Of a stretch of 64,000 nt of DNA, positions 37,379-47,118 are shown piece after piece (position 1 is the stretch's first letter; the number at the start of each line of letters is the position of its first letter). Origin of the DNA: Paguma larvata. Lineage: Eukaryota > Chordata > Mammalia > Carnivora > Viverridae. The notes below the pieces were generated by a model. That model was given only the letters and a program-made list of their open reading frames with translations, did not search any database and was not told the DNA's origin. The position numbers and the translations under genes are program-made. Location: positions 186,001-250,000 of the forward strand of contig JAINVK010001077.1 of assembly GCA_030068075.1 (NCBI GenBank). Direction: 5' to 3'.

Positions 37379-38451
37379 GAAATGTGCAAAGGATTTGAAT
37401 ATACATTCTCCAAAGAAGATATACAGTCAATAAGCACATGAAAAGGTGTTCCATATCACTAATCATTTGGGAAACGCAATTCCAAATTACAATGAGATAT
37501 CACCTCACACCCATTAGGAATGCCACTATCACAAAACAGAAAATAACAAGTGTTGGTGAAGATGTGGAGAAATTAGAAAAGTTATGCACTGTTGATGGGA
37601 ACATAAAATGGACACTGTGGAAACCAGTGTGGCTGTTCCTCAAAAAATTAAAAATAGAATTTCCATATTATTCAGCAATTCTACCTCTAGTTATATACTC
37701 AAAAGAAGTAGGGTCTCAAAGAGATATTTGCATACCCATGTTCAAAGAAGCATTATTCACAACGGCTAAAACATGGAAGAAAACTAAGTATACCTTTATA
37801 GAAAATAAACAAAATGTGGTATGTACATACAATGGCATATTATTTAGCATTTACGTGGATGGAAATACTGCCATATGCTACAACACGGATGAAACTTCAG
37901 GACATTTTGCTAAGTGAAATAAGCCAGTCACAAAAAGACAAATTGTATGATTCCATGTATATAAGGTACATAGAGTAGTCAAATTCATAGACACAGAAAG
38001 TTGAATGGTGGTCTCCAGGGTAGCCTGGAGAGATGGGCAATTATTTGTTTAAATGACTATGGAGTTTCAGTTTTACAAGGTGAACACAGTTATGGAAATG
38101 GATGTTAGTTAATGGTTTCACATTAATAATGCATTCAATACCACTGGATTATACATGTCGAAATGATTAAGATGGTAAATTTTATGTTATGTGTATTTTA
38201 TAACAATAAAAACAACTGAAAAGGGAAAAACAGGCTTCTTGAGCAGGGTCATTAGCTTAAGGGTTTTTAATCCCATCTGATGAACCGTGCTTTGTTCCGG
38301 CTACTCTCAGAGAGGTGTCCCTCTGCCCACTCTTTATCACAGTGGTCCGCTTCCATCCAGTAATGGGTGTTTCTGACCCAACCCCAAGCCTGGAGATCTC
38401 TTCAGCTCTCAAAATACAAACCTCTGAAAGGAAATAAAACCCCTGCCTTAC

Positions 38452-38656
38452 CGGGGTCCAGGAAGGGCTGGCATTCCTCAGCAGCACCATAGCTCAGCTC
38501 CTGCAGCTCTGCTTGTGGGATCCAAGGCTCTGCCACCGGGCCCTCTGGGGGAGGTCCCATTACTTGAAGTGGGGGTGAGTCCAGGTGGATGTTTGGTGGT
38601 ACATGTGATGTTCCCACTGGTGCCAGTTCTTCCAGGAGCATTTCCTGTCTATCGAT
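38452..38656 (-). CDS. ZNF449: ZNF449 coding exon 3 (linker)
   Basis: A 205-base exon, residues about 119-187, opening after TTCCCCCAG with [15 protein letters not shown] and ending ...[10 protein letters not shown] at donor GTAAGG. It joins the SCAN exon in phase 0 and leaves in phase 1. It is proline- and acid-rich with no recognisable domain, consistent with the linker following SCAN. Upstream of MLLEEL the codons read IDRQE, a little different from the human form I recall. Confidence 0.95.
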
Positions 38657-38734
38657 CTGGGGGAAGTGGCAGAACCCATCACTCTAAAGTCTAGACCAGC
38701 AATTCCCGGTTGCAACAATGTGACCCCCCCATGT

Positions 38735-39020
38735 CATTTTAATTTTGCAGTACCCACAGAAAACAAGAAGAAAGAGATGAAGTCAATCTTAATAACATGC
38801 CTTAGTTAACCCAATTATCGCTAAAATATCATAATTTCAGAATGTAATCAATACAATTATTAATGAGATATTGCACCTACTTTTTTTTTCAGGCTAAGTC
38901 TTCCGAATGTGATGAGCATTTTATACTTAGAGCACATCTCAGTATGTGGACTAGCCACATTTCTAGTGCTCAAGAGCCACACTTGGCTGGTGGCTACCAT
39001 ACTGGGTAGTACACGATTAG
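38735..39020. mobile_element. DNA-transposon fossil (hAT-like, unnamed)
   Basis: Retains AATTATTAATGAGATATT, AGGCTAAGTCTTC and GGACTAGCCACATTTCTAGTG followed by a GTGGCTACCATACTG terminus. A second copy of the family lies at 40,925. Confidence 0.6.
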
Positions 39021-40235
39021 GCCACTGACAGATAAAATCTGATATAGTAAGCTAAACCCAGAAGACATAGAAAGGAAGGGAAACCATAAATTCCTTATAT
39101 CCTGGGTGGAGGGGGACAGGAAATTTTGAAAGGCTCTGGTACAGTCAGGCTAACTGCAGAGCCCCATCAACACGCAACACTGGGCACCAAAGGCCCAACT
39201 AGAAGCCCTTTCTCCCTTCTGCTGAAGGTTCTGTCCTGTGGCAGGTGCTTCTGAGCAGGGGGCAGTAGTGCCACCACCACAGGGTGATGTGGCATGATGA
39301 CAGGTGGCCGGCAGAACGCCATGGGCAGAGATGGGAGTATATACCATTCACAGTGCAGAATTGTTCCGGGTCCCTGCCAACTTTGTAGTTCCCCCTCAAA
39401 CCTTCATCCCGGTGAAAAGAACTTGTTAAGAACTTCACACTGTGGCTCATGTAAACACAAAATATTTTTGCATATCGTAGCATGACAGGAATTTTCTAGA
39501 AAAGCCCTACTTTGGAAATCAAACAACCACTATATTCCTTATTGTTCAGAGTTACTGAGACTTGTTGCCACTGAGGAAACTCACATGACCAGCAGTGCCA
39601 CTGTTTGAGCTGTCCCAGTCTGAACTGGTGGCTGTCGCCTTCGCAGTGACTTTATGCATAAATGCGGGCATTTGACAGCTTCATGAAGTCTTCTATGCAG
39701 TCAAGCCCGAACAGGTAGTGTGTTCGAATGCTTATTCGATTATGACAAACTACGTTCCCTTTCCCTGATATCGTTTCTAGACTCCACTTGACCCGGGTTG
39801 GCAACATTTTCTTATAGTCAAATATTAAACAATTTACACTTTGTGGGTCATGTTGGTCTATTGCCTACACTTCTTGTTTTTAACAACCTTTTAAATAGGT
39901 AATAACCATTATTAGTTCATGGCCTGCATAAAAACAGGCCAGGAGTTGCATTTGGCCCACAGACCAGTTATTATAGTAATGTTTTTGATTTTGTGTATGT
40001 AAGTAGGTTACATTATATGTAAATTTCATTTCAGGATAGCAGAAGAGACATTACCAAATATTTGTGATAGAAAAGAAGCTGAGTTTAATAGCTGAGAATC
40101 CCTGAGCCATATGCCAATTCCAGCAGAAGGAAAAAATGGAAATCATTTTGGAGAAAGCATGGGGCTCAAAACAAAACGTCTGACCTAGTATCAGATGTCT
40201 CTGCCACTTCTTTCTAATTACCAAACTCTTCTCAC
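39021..40235. other. ZNF449 intron 2
   Basis: Mostly unique. Another decayed DNA-transposon-like scrap at about 39,800-39,995 contains TTTGTGGGTCATGTTGGTC and GGAGTTGCATTTGGCCCACA. No exon is supported here. Confidence 0.5.
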
Positions 40236-40589
40236 CTGTTGCTCTGGTATCTCAAGTTCTCTCTGTAAGTCTTCGATCAGCGACACAACTCTTTCTCTAT
40301 TCTCTGGGCAATGTTCCCTCACCCAGGTCTCTATCTCCGTGGGCAGAATGGTTAGGAACTGCTCCAACACCAGCAGCTCCAGGATTTGTTCCTTAGAACG
40401 CATCTTTGGCTTCAGCCACTGACAGCAAAGCTCCCAGAGTTTGTTGAAGGCTTCATGAGGCCCGGCTGCTTCTTTGTACTGGAACTGCCTGAAACGCTGG
40501 CGGAAGACTTCACAGTCCGCATCATAGTCTTGAAACACTGAGCCCTGATTCAAGGAAGCCTGGATTGCACAACCCAGGGCCACAGCCAT
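40236..40589 (-). CDS. ZNF449: ZNF449 coding exon 2: SCAN domain
   Basis: First coding exon, residues 1-118, [10 protein letters not shown]...ELEIPEQQ. The SCAN box spans about residues 26-108 and is complete: [16 protein letters not shown], the [11 protein letters not shown] motif, [18 protein letters not shown], and [24 protein letters not shown] domains form homo- and hetero-dimers between zinc-finger proteins. The reading frame is open for 31 codons upstream of this ATG, but the methionine chosen matches the known protein start. The donor is CAG|GTGAGA. The exon's untranslated part extends to the acceptor at 40,684. Confidence 0.97.
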
Positions 40590-40684
40590 TGCCCCCTTCT
40601 GGCCGTGCGCAATTTCTCTGGGGCCTGAAGTCTCAGATTCCAATATTTCTTTGTGTACGTGTGTCAAGGGGGAGCCACCCACAG
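40590..40684 (-). other. ZNF449: ZNF449 exon 2, 5' untranslated part
   Basis: Between the start codon and the acceptor CTTTTGTCCTGTCCACAG; the open frame here is not expected to be translated in the family. Confidence 0.7.
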
Positions 40685-40924
40685 CTGTGGACAGGACAAA
40701 AGGAAAAAGGAGAAACAGCAGTGATTACCAGAGGCCATACTTACTTCCCTCAACTTGTTTACATTCTACCAAAGCCCTAAAGCAGCAGACCTTAATCTTT
40801 TCTGGTGATTCTGAGAATCTAATGAAGGCCAGGGAATCACTTCCTAGGAAAATACACATACACATCTAAATCTGCATCCTTTTCCAAAAATTTATCAAAT
40901 GTTCTACACCATACACGGACCCTC

Positions 40925-41085
40925 TAGAACTGTGCTGCCCAATATAGTAGTCACAAGTCCCATGTGGTACATTCAGTTCAAAGTCATTGAAATTAAAAAT
41001 GCAGTTTCTCTTTCATACTAGTCACATTTCAAGTGCTCCACAAACATCATTTTAGAAAGTTCTACTGGACAATTCAGCTCTAGAA
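40925..41085. mobile_element. DNA-transposon fossil (hAT-like, unnamed)
   Basis: Begins GAACTGTGCTGCCCAATATAG and ends near TTCTACTGGACAATTCAG. Internal CTAGTCACATTTCAAGTGCTC matches the copy at 38,735. Confidence 0.6.
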
Positions 41086-42169
41086 TTCCATTGACCCAAG
41101 GCTAAGTATCTCTTCCCTTAAATGAACCACCATAGATGCGTTGCCCTGTAGCTACACTCCCAAGCTAATACAAGCTATTTTGTGTCTCTGAATATATACA
41201 GGTCACAGAAGAAATGGGGGAGCAGTGGTGAACCCTAAAAGTCCATGTGCTATTGAGGAACCCCTGGTTGCCTTAAATCACAGGCATCTTAGCTAGAGCC
41301 ACACCTCCAAAGGTTGCAAATCTACAATCCTTCACTCTTTTCTTTTCTTTACTTCGGCCCACATCAGTGTGATCCTCATCCCACTATGGCATGCCAAGTG
41401 GCTTTCTCATGAGAAAAATACACTGCAGCAGGGCAGGCCATCAGCCATCTGGGCTGCATTAATAATGAAGGACACTGGTCACCTTCATGACGCTAAGTCC
41501 AGGTGCTGTTCGGAGCCTCCTGCATATATTAGGTCATGTAGCCCTCACCCACAGCTAGGAGGTGGGAACTAGTATTATGCCCTGAATTTAGAGGAGGGAA
41601 CTGAAGGTTGAGGCTCAGGAGGACTGAATAACTTTTCCCATCTCACCCCGTAAATTCCAGAGGGAAATGATGACAAGGTTAGGATGAACAGATTTCTACA
41701 ACGCTCATGTCTAAAAACATCCAAATGTTCATAGTGCAATGCCTGAGGTCACAGACATGTCTAAATACCAGCACCCACCCTATGCTATGGGTCCTCTCTC
41801 TGCATTTGCCAAGAGGCCTTATGTACCTGTCCTCTTCCCTGGAGTGGAACAAAGAAAAAAATACTCATGATCTTCCCACCTAGTCATCCCAAATGTACAA
41901 TGTGACCCTATTCTTTATCTTCATTACTCTTTATCTTGATGGTAACTTGGATTTTAGCGGCAGACCATCCAGGTGTGATAACCTGCTCGCTTTGTGACCC
42001 TGACACACAGCGCTTCTGTCTGTAACATGAAAATAATCATAGCATCGATTTCACAAGATTTCCTGTATGGGATCCAACTGCACAGAAGCGAACGAAAGCA
42101 TTCCTGGCACCGAGGACGCACTCAAGAAAGGTTATTGCTCCCGAGGACTCATTCCTAGAAAGCCTCCAC
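41086..42169. other. ZNF449 intron 1 with MIR-like scraps
   Basis: MIR-like sequence at 41,540-41,645 (GAGGAGGGAACTGAAGGTTG) and 41,955-42,090 (TCTGTAACATGAAAATAATC). No exon is supported. Confidence 0.5.
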
Positions 42170-42750
42170 ATCTCCCGCCTAGGCACCTAACCGTCGCTGG
42201 AGGGCATCCAGGAACCCGGCCGGCCGGGGCTGTGGACCCGCCCTTACCGTGCTCAGCCTCGCAGCTGGCAGCCCTCCCCAGACGCGCCGAACCCTCCACC
42301 ACGTCCACCAGGGCCCTGATCGTCCCGCTGTCCCTCCGTCCGCCCTTCCGCCTAGAAACGTCACTGCACCCCGGGACTCACGGCTTCTCCCCAAACCCGC
42401 TTGAGCGAGCACGCGCTCACACGGCCCACGGATAAAGAGGTGTTTGCAGAGCGTGCACTCGGAGAAAGGCGAGGGGGATACGTCGCGTGAACGTCTAAAA
42501 TCCAGTCACAAATCAGCTGCCTGGGGCGCGAGCACGGCGCCGGCACGCTCCCCGCGCAGGATATCCCGCCGCCTCGAGGGGCGATCCCGGTCTCGGACAA
42601 CCCCGGGAAGGCCGGGCCCGGTCGCGGGGAGCGGCGGTGGGGACCCGGCCAGACAGGGGCCCACCGTCCGTCGCTCGCCCCTGCACACGCCACGGGGTCA
42701 GAGTTGGCGGTGGGCGGCTGGCGTAGCCGGAGCGGGACAAGAGCCTTGCC

Positions 42751-42779
42751 GCCCGCGCCCGCGCCCGCGCCCGCGCCCC
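42751..42779. repeat. (GCCCGC)n run in the CpG island
   Basis: Nearly five tandem GCCCGC hexamers, about 110 bases on the transcribed side of the candidate start. Confidence 0.9.
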
Positions 42780-42890
42780 AGGGACGGCCACGCCCTCTGG
42801 CCGCTCAGGGACTCACCGCCTCGGCGCCCACGGCTCTCCCAGGCTCCCCGGGGCAGCTGTGCAGGGCGCAGGCGCGCGCCCGCCCTACGG

Positions 42891-42906
42891 ACTACATTTC
42901 CCAGCA
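42891..42906 (+). promoter_or_regulatory. ZNF143/Staf-type element
   Basis: ACTACATTTCCCAGCA closely matches the ACTACAATTCCCAGCA promoter element bound by ZNF143 (Staf/SBF), common at CpG-island promoters near start sites. Confidence 0.75.
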
Positions 42907-43282
42907 GGCCCCGAAAAACCCGCCAGCCGTCTGGGCCCCTAAGCAAGCTGACGTGGGAGGGGTCGCCACTTCCTTGGCCTCCTCTGGGCCTCCAGCCTCT
43001 ATGGAAGCGTTCCCATTTCCGGTCTTAAGTGCTTCTGGAGCCCAGGGGCCTGGGTGGGACTTCCCGGTTCCTGATCCTAAGGAGGGCTTCTCTCCCAGCA
43101 GCCCTAGAGAAGTAGGAGCAGTGGGGACCTCTGTTAACTCTGTTAGGACTGGGTCACTGATTCTCAAACCTCTCTATGCAGCAGAATTTCTTGGGAGAGG
43201 ACGATAAATATTCAGATTTCTGGGCCCCTTCCCAACACCCTGAGGGACTGCATCTTGCATGAGCTCGAGAATTCGCATTTTA

Positions 43283-43494
43283 TTTTTTTTTTAATGTTTA
43301 TTTATTTTTGAGACAGAGAGAGACAGAGCATGAGTGGGGGAGGGGCAGAGAGAGAGGGAGACACAGAATGTGAAGCAGGCTCCAGGCTCTGAGCCGTCAG
43401 CACAGAGCCGGACACGGGGCTCGAACTCACAGATTGCGAGATCATGACCTGAGCCGAAGTCGGACGCTCAACTGACTGAGCCACCCAGGCGCCC
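43283..43494 (-). mobile_element. young felid tRNA-derived SINE
   Basis: Target-site duplication CGAGAATTCGCATTTTA perfect at 43,266 and 43,495; only about 0.3 kb upstream of the CpG island. Confidence 0.97.
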
Positions 43495-43511
43495 CGAGAA
43501 TTCGCATTTTA

Positions 43512-44150
43512 ACAAACTTTCCTGGACTTGTGACTCTGGTCTTGGTCTCCAGGATTGCAGTGACTTTGAGCTACCTCTCTACTTCTCCTGAAGACCCGAG
43601 CTTCGTCCTCGCTACCCACTGTGCTCCTCTCCGCCTTCTGCCACCGCCAGAGTGCTTCTGGGACTTTGGGTTCGCCCAGCGGCCCTGTCTCGTCTTCTGA
43701 TTGATCCCTCGCAGGCCCCGTGCTGGGGTCACATTTTCCCTCCTGGGTGAGTTGGCGCGAGGCCAGAGGCAATGCTGCTCCTGGGAGACATCGTCCTCAC
43801 TTTGGTCCTTAGTTGGTACCGATAGTGTTCAGGCCCCAGACTTTAGTGCTGGTACTTCCCTCGTGGGACCAGGACCTAGTCCTGCGTGGGCTACAGACCG
43901 AGAGGAGAGGGCTGCCTAGGATTGTACCTCAGACCAGGGCGGAAGTAAGGTGAGGGGCCAGGCGCCTCACGGTCCGGAACCCACAGAAACCTTGGCACTG
44001 GAGACAGCTCCGCCAGGGTGGAGTTGGGCTGGTGGGCTGAGACTGGGAGCCCGGGGCATATGGATCCTGCACATGTTGTTTATTGTCGCACGGGGCTCTG
44101 GGACCCCTTTGCCGGCAGTCCTGGCTGGTTTCGGGTTCAGGATGTCTAGG
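43512..44150. other. GC-rich spacer upstream of ZNF449
   Basis: Unique GC-rich sequence. ORFs occur on both strands but none shows a recognisable domain. Confidence 0.45.
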
Positions 44151-44307
44151 AACCTGACCGTGCTGTCTGGCCGGGGCTCCCAGGAGCGAAAGGGCTCCTG
44201 ATGGTAACCCCCCAGGAGTTACTGCGCCTGCAGCCAGGAGTTGCCATGCCCCACCCACGAATGGTGCAGCCTGGTGGCCTCCCCCCTGCACTTCTGTGAC
44301 TCCTGAC

Positions 44308-44519
44308 TCTAGGTCCCAGGAAACTGTCAGGCGGCACCTGGAGCTTTGCCGCTGGTGGGTGGCTGTGGCCTGAGGTGTGCACCCTGAAGCAGGTCCTAGA
44401 TCTGTTGGTGTCCAAGCCTTCCCTGGCCCTCCTGTCCCAGGACATCCACAGCCAGGTGCAGAAGCTGTTTCCACAGAGCTGTGAAGCTGTGCCTCTTGCA
44501 GCATCTAGGAAGAGAGCGT
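44308..44519 (+). pseudogene. decayed SCAN-domain exon
   Basis: Translation gives SQETVRRHLELCRWW (44,314-44,358) then, after a frame change, WPEVCTLKQVLDLLV (about 44,366-44,412) and SQDIHSQVQKLFPQSCEA (to about 44,490). This follows the SCAN order: ELCRRWLRPE core, K-Q-(I/V)-L-(E/D)-L-L-V helix, IQ..VQ..PQS end. A short insertion at GTGGGTGGCTGTGGCC destroys the frame, and VLEQFLTIL is degraded to VSKPSLALL. It is opposite in strand to ZNF449 and 1.4 kb from its CpG island. Human ZNF75D is a SCAN-ZNF neighbour of ZNF449, so this may be a relic of a linked family member; that is inference. No functional product is expected. Confidence 0.7.
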
Positions 44520-44774
44520 GAGAGATGAGGGAATAGGTGAAAAGAGGGACAGAGAGAGCGCTTTTATCTGGTTTGGTTGGCCCCGAAGACTGGGACACCA
44601 CTTCGGGGACACTGGGAGTCTTACTTTGCCCTGAGTAGACCTTACTTGCGCAAGTGAATTTTTGTCGTTTCATCTGGAACTGTGATCCTCCAGATTTTCC
44701 CCAGGCGCAGAGTGAACAGGGAAGAGTGCCTGTTCCACAGGAAGGCAGTGCTGCTGCTACAGTTGTCAGTGGCC

Positions 44775-44900
44775 GCTCGAGTTAGATACTAGGGGTTCAG
44801 ATCCTGGCAATGCTCGCTGCCCACTAACGCTGTGACTTTGCACAGGTGACTGTTGCCCCTTGGGCCTCACTTCCCGCGAGACTCAAAGGCTTATGTGGTG
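44775..44900 (+). mobile_element. MIR-like SINE fragment
   Basis: Core-like CTAACGCTGTGACTTTGCAC and GGGCCTCACTTCCCGCGAGA in the usual MIR order. Confidence 0.55.
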
Positions 44901-44973
44901 GTTTTGAGGTCTAGAGGGGGCGCACCATGTATATTTGGCGGCACTGTTGGCATGTTAGTGCTTAAAACTGTTA

Positions 44974-45274
44974 GCCGTCCTGGCCTGGTGGCCGAGCCTG
45001 TTGGCCCAGCTACCCTGGAGGCTGAGCCAGGAGGATCGCTTGAGTGCAGGAGTTCTGGGCTGCAGTGCGCTCTGCTGGTGGGGTGTGCGGGCTAAGTCAC
45101 CATCTCTTTGGTTAACCCCTCAGAAGCGGGGGACCACCAGGTTGCCTAAGGAGGGGTGAACCCGCCCAGGCCGGAAACTGAGCAGGTCAAAATTCATATG
45201 TGGACCAGCAGTGGGCTTGTGCCTGTGAACAGCCTCTGCCCTCCATCCCGGGCAACATAGGGAAACCGGTCTCT
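44974..45274 (+). pseudogene. 7SL (SRP) RNA retropseudogene, nearly full length
   Basis: Matches 7SL RNA end to end in order: CCCAGCTACCCTGGAGGCTG, AGGATCGCTTGAGTGCAGGA, GTTCTGGGCTGCAGTGCGCT, GCGGGGGACCACCAGGTTGC, CTAAGGAGGGGTGAACCCGC, GAAACTGAGCAGGTCAAAAT, and the 3' GGGCAACATAGGGAAACCGG. About 300 nt with scattered substitutions; the central TTCGGCATCAATATGGTG part is scrambled. The CpG-poor, mutated 5' end and degenerate flanks (GCTTAAAACTGTTA / GCTTAGCTGTTGTTA) indicate a retrocopy and not an active SRP RNA gene. Confidence 0.93.
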
Positions 45275-45589
45275 AAAGAAACACAACGCTTAGCTGTTGT
45301 TATGTTAGGGTCAGCAGACTGGTCCCGTCTGCACAGCTGGATCTCAGTTAATGGTGAGTTCAGGAAAACAGTTTGGCTTGAGGCTTTGGGGTCACTCCCC
45401 CCAGATCCCCAAGTTAGGTTAGCAGTGAGGCATGGGAGCAACCAGTGGGGGAGGGAAAGAGGGAGTGTAGTACATCGGAAGATGTATGGGGGCAAAGGTG
45501 TGCACTGGGAAGGAGGTCTCCCCCCACCCTCCACATACAATCACATGCACACATTTTTACTCTGTAAGCCATTTTAAACTCTCGTTAGG

Positions 45590-47118
45590 TCCAAAGTGGC
45601 AAACTGGTCTTCTATTATGAAAGTTTGTCCTCAGACCCCTGTAATAATTCCCCTTGCAGTTGGGCCTTTTATGATAAGTGATGGCAGGGTGACTTTTAGG
45701 TCACAAACAATGGGCTAGGAACAGAAATGCTGTTGAAGGAAACTTTGCCCCAGGGAACAGCATGCCCATCACTGAGTTTCAAGCTGTGGCCAGGGGACAC
45801 TCAGGGAAGCCCTGAAGTCTAGAGTAGTTGCTACTTCAGGCTCATTAGGTCTAATCAGCTTATCATCATCGATGTAATAGTACTTTGTGATGTCTTGTGG
45901 AAGGGAAAGTTGATCAAGATTCCAGGAACGAGAGGCATCTGGGTGGCTTAGTCGGTTGAACGTCCGACTCTTGATTTTGGCTCAGGTCACCGTCTCAGTT
46001 CGTGGGTTCGAGCCCTGTGTCGGGATCTGCATTGACAGTTTGGAGCCTGCTTGAGATTCTCTCTCTCTCCTTCTCTCTCTGCCCCTCCACAGCTCACTCA
46101 CATGCTCGCTCTCTCGCTCTCTCTCTCTCCCAAAATATATAAACTTTTTCTTAATGTTAAAAAATTTTTTTAAAGTTCCAGGAACTAAATTAGGACACAG
46201 GATTAGAATGTTGAGAAATGCCTGAGGCGGGACAATGAAAATGTATTGCCGGCCTTGTTGGCTGAAATCAAATGGTTTCTGGTAGTTTTTACCAACAGTT
46301 ATTGAGGAAAAACATTTGCCCGATCAATAGCTGCATACCGGGTACCAGGGGGTGTGTTAATTTGCTCCAGCAATGAGATCACGTCTGAAATAGTAGCTGT
46401 AACTGGAGTCTCCACCTGGGTGAGTTTACAGCGAGGCCCTGTCATCCTCCAGGATGCATCCAGTTTCTGCACAGGCTCAGTCTACAAAGTGAGTTGGAGC
46501 ATAGTGGGAATCACCATTCCTACGTGTTTCAGGTCCCTGATGGTGTCACTCACCTCTGAAATCCCTCTAAGAATGTGGCATTGCTTCTGAATTACTATCT
46601 TTCCTAAGTAAAGGAAGTTCTAGTGGTTTCCACTTGGACTTTCTCACCATAATAGCTGTCACCCCATAGGTCAGGGAACAAATGTAGGTATACCTGTTCC
46701 AGTTATAGTCTGAAACTGGGGAAATAATCATGGGGTGAGTTTGGGGACTTAATGGGCCCCCTTTGATACAGTATTAAGCTAAAACTGCATTAATCACCTG
46801 ACCTCCATGAGCCCCCACTCTGACTGGTGGGCCACAGCAGTGCTTTGGATCTGCTGGAATTAGTGTAAGCTCAGAAGCAGTGTTCACTACTCCCTCAAAG
46901 GTCTGTTTCTTTCCTTTTCCCTAATGCACAGTCACCCTGGTCATAGGCCATAGGTCCCTTTGGAGAAGGCTGGCAGAAAGATTAACATTATATATTTTTG
47001 GCAGTGTGGTGAGGTCTTTCCCTAGGGGACCTTGCACCCCCTTCATTCAAAAGGTGCTAGGTATAAAAACTGTCTCAAATCTGGGAGTCAGTTGCGGGAC
47101 CATGACTCTGTTTTGGTG
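45590..47118 (-). mobile_element. endogenous retrovirus relic (pol/protease region)
   Basis: Reading the minus strand at about 46,700-46,890 gives SELTLIPADPK preceded by NTA where the active-site DTG of a retroviral aspartic protease should be, followed by CGPPVRVGA and QVINAVLA. Further 3' lie MVISPVSDYNW and KSKWKPLELP. Frames are broken throughout, so it is an inactive fossil. The order and sequence fit an ERV-L/class III-type element as I remember such relics; the exact family needs a library search. A SINE interrupts it at 45,931. Confidence 0.75.
45931..46174 (+). mobile_element. felid tRNA-derived SINE
   Basis: Target-site duplication TTCCAGGAAC on both sides; inserted inside the retroviral relic. 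Confidence 0.94.

Larger units (their letters stand above)
34191..38215 (+). mobile_element. old L1 copy, third in series, to 3' end
   Basis: Restarts at an endonuclease-region block (CCATATGTTAGCCCACAAAT at 34,239), passes reverse-transcriptase (about 34,990-35,760) and C-terminal parts (37,438-37,917 retains 159 open codons), and ends in a 3' region with TTATGTTATGTGTATTTTAT at about 38,180. SINEs are inserted at 36,015, 36,661 and 37,150. Confidence 0.82.
16790..42900 (-). other. ZNF449: ZNF449 gene (SCAN/C2H2 zinc-finger factor), whole span
   Basis: Four coding exons (40,589-40,236; 38,656-38,452; 17,978-17,865; 17,673-16,790) join with matching phases (0, 1, 1) into 518 codons, the length I recall for human ZNF449. 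Every junction has a GT donor and AG acceptor with a pyrimidine tract. The product is predicted to be a nuclear DNA-binding factor: an N-terminal SCAN dimerisation domain, an acidic linker without a KRAB box, and seven C2H2 fingers. The first exon is predicted to be non-coding, within the CpG island. Intron 1 is about 2.1 kb, intron 2 about 1.6 kb, intron 3 20.5 kb and filled with L1, intron 4 191 bases. The reading frame is intact, so the gene looks functional. Human ZNF449 is X-linked, which places the window by synteny. Confidence 0.95.
42170..42960. promoter_or_regulatory. ZNF449: CpG island, ZNF449 promoter and first exon
   Basis: About 790 bases of high GC and frequent CpG at the upstream end of ZNF449. 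Minus-strand donor candidates lie at 42,816 (GGCG|GTGAGT), about 42,377 (GCC|GTGAGT) and about 42,245 (CACG|GTAAGG); the first fits a short non-coding exon 1 at about 42,817-42,900. Long GC-rich ORFs on both strands are composition artefacts. Divergent transcription towards 43 kb is possible. Confidence 0.85.

Noticed and set aside
42444..43028. Long GC-rich ORF (194 codons) and opposite-strand ORFs
   Set aside because: Located in the ZNF449 CpG island; arginine/proline-rich translations in four or more frames reflect base composition.
43929..44673. Minus-strand ORFs of 191 and 175 codons
   Set aside because: They overlap in different frames, have no recognisable domain, and lie opposite the SCAN-like relic, which better explains part of the region.
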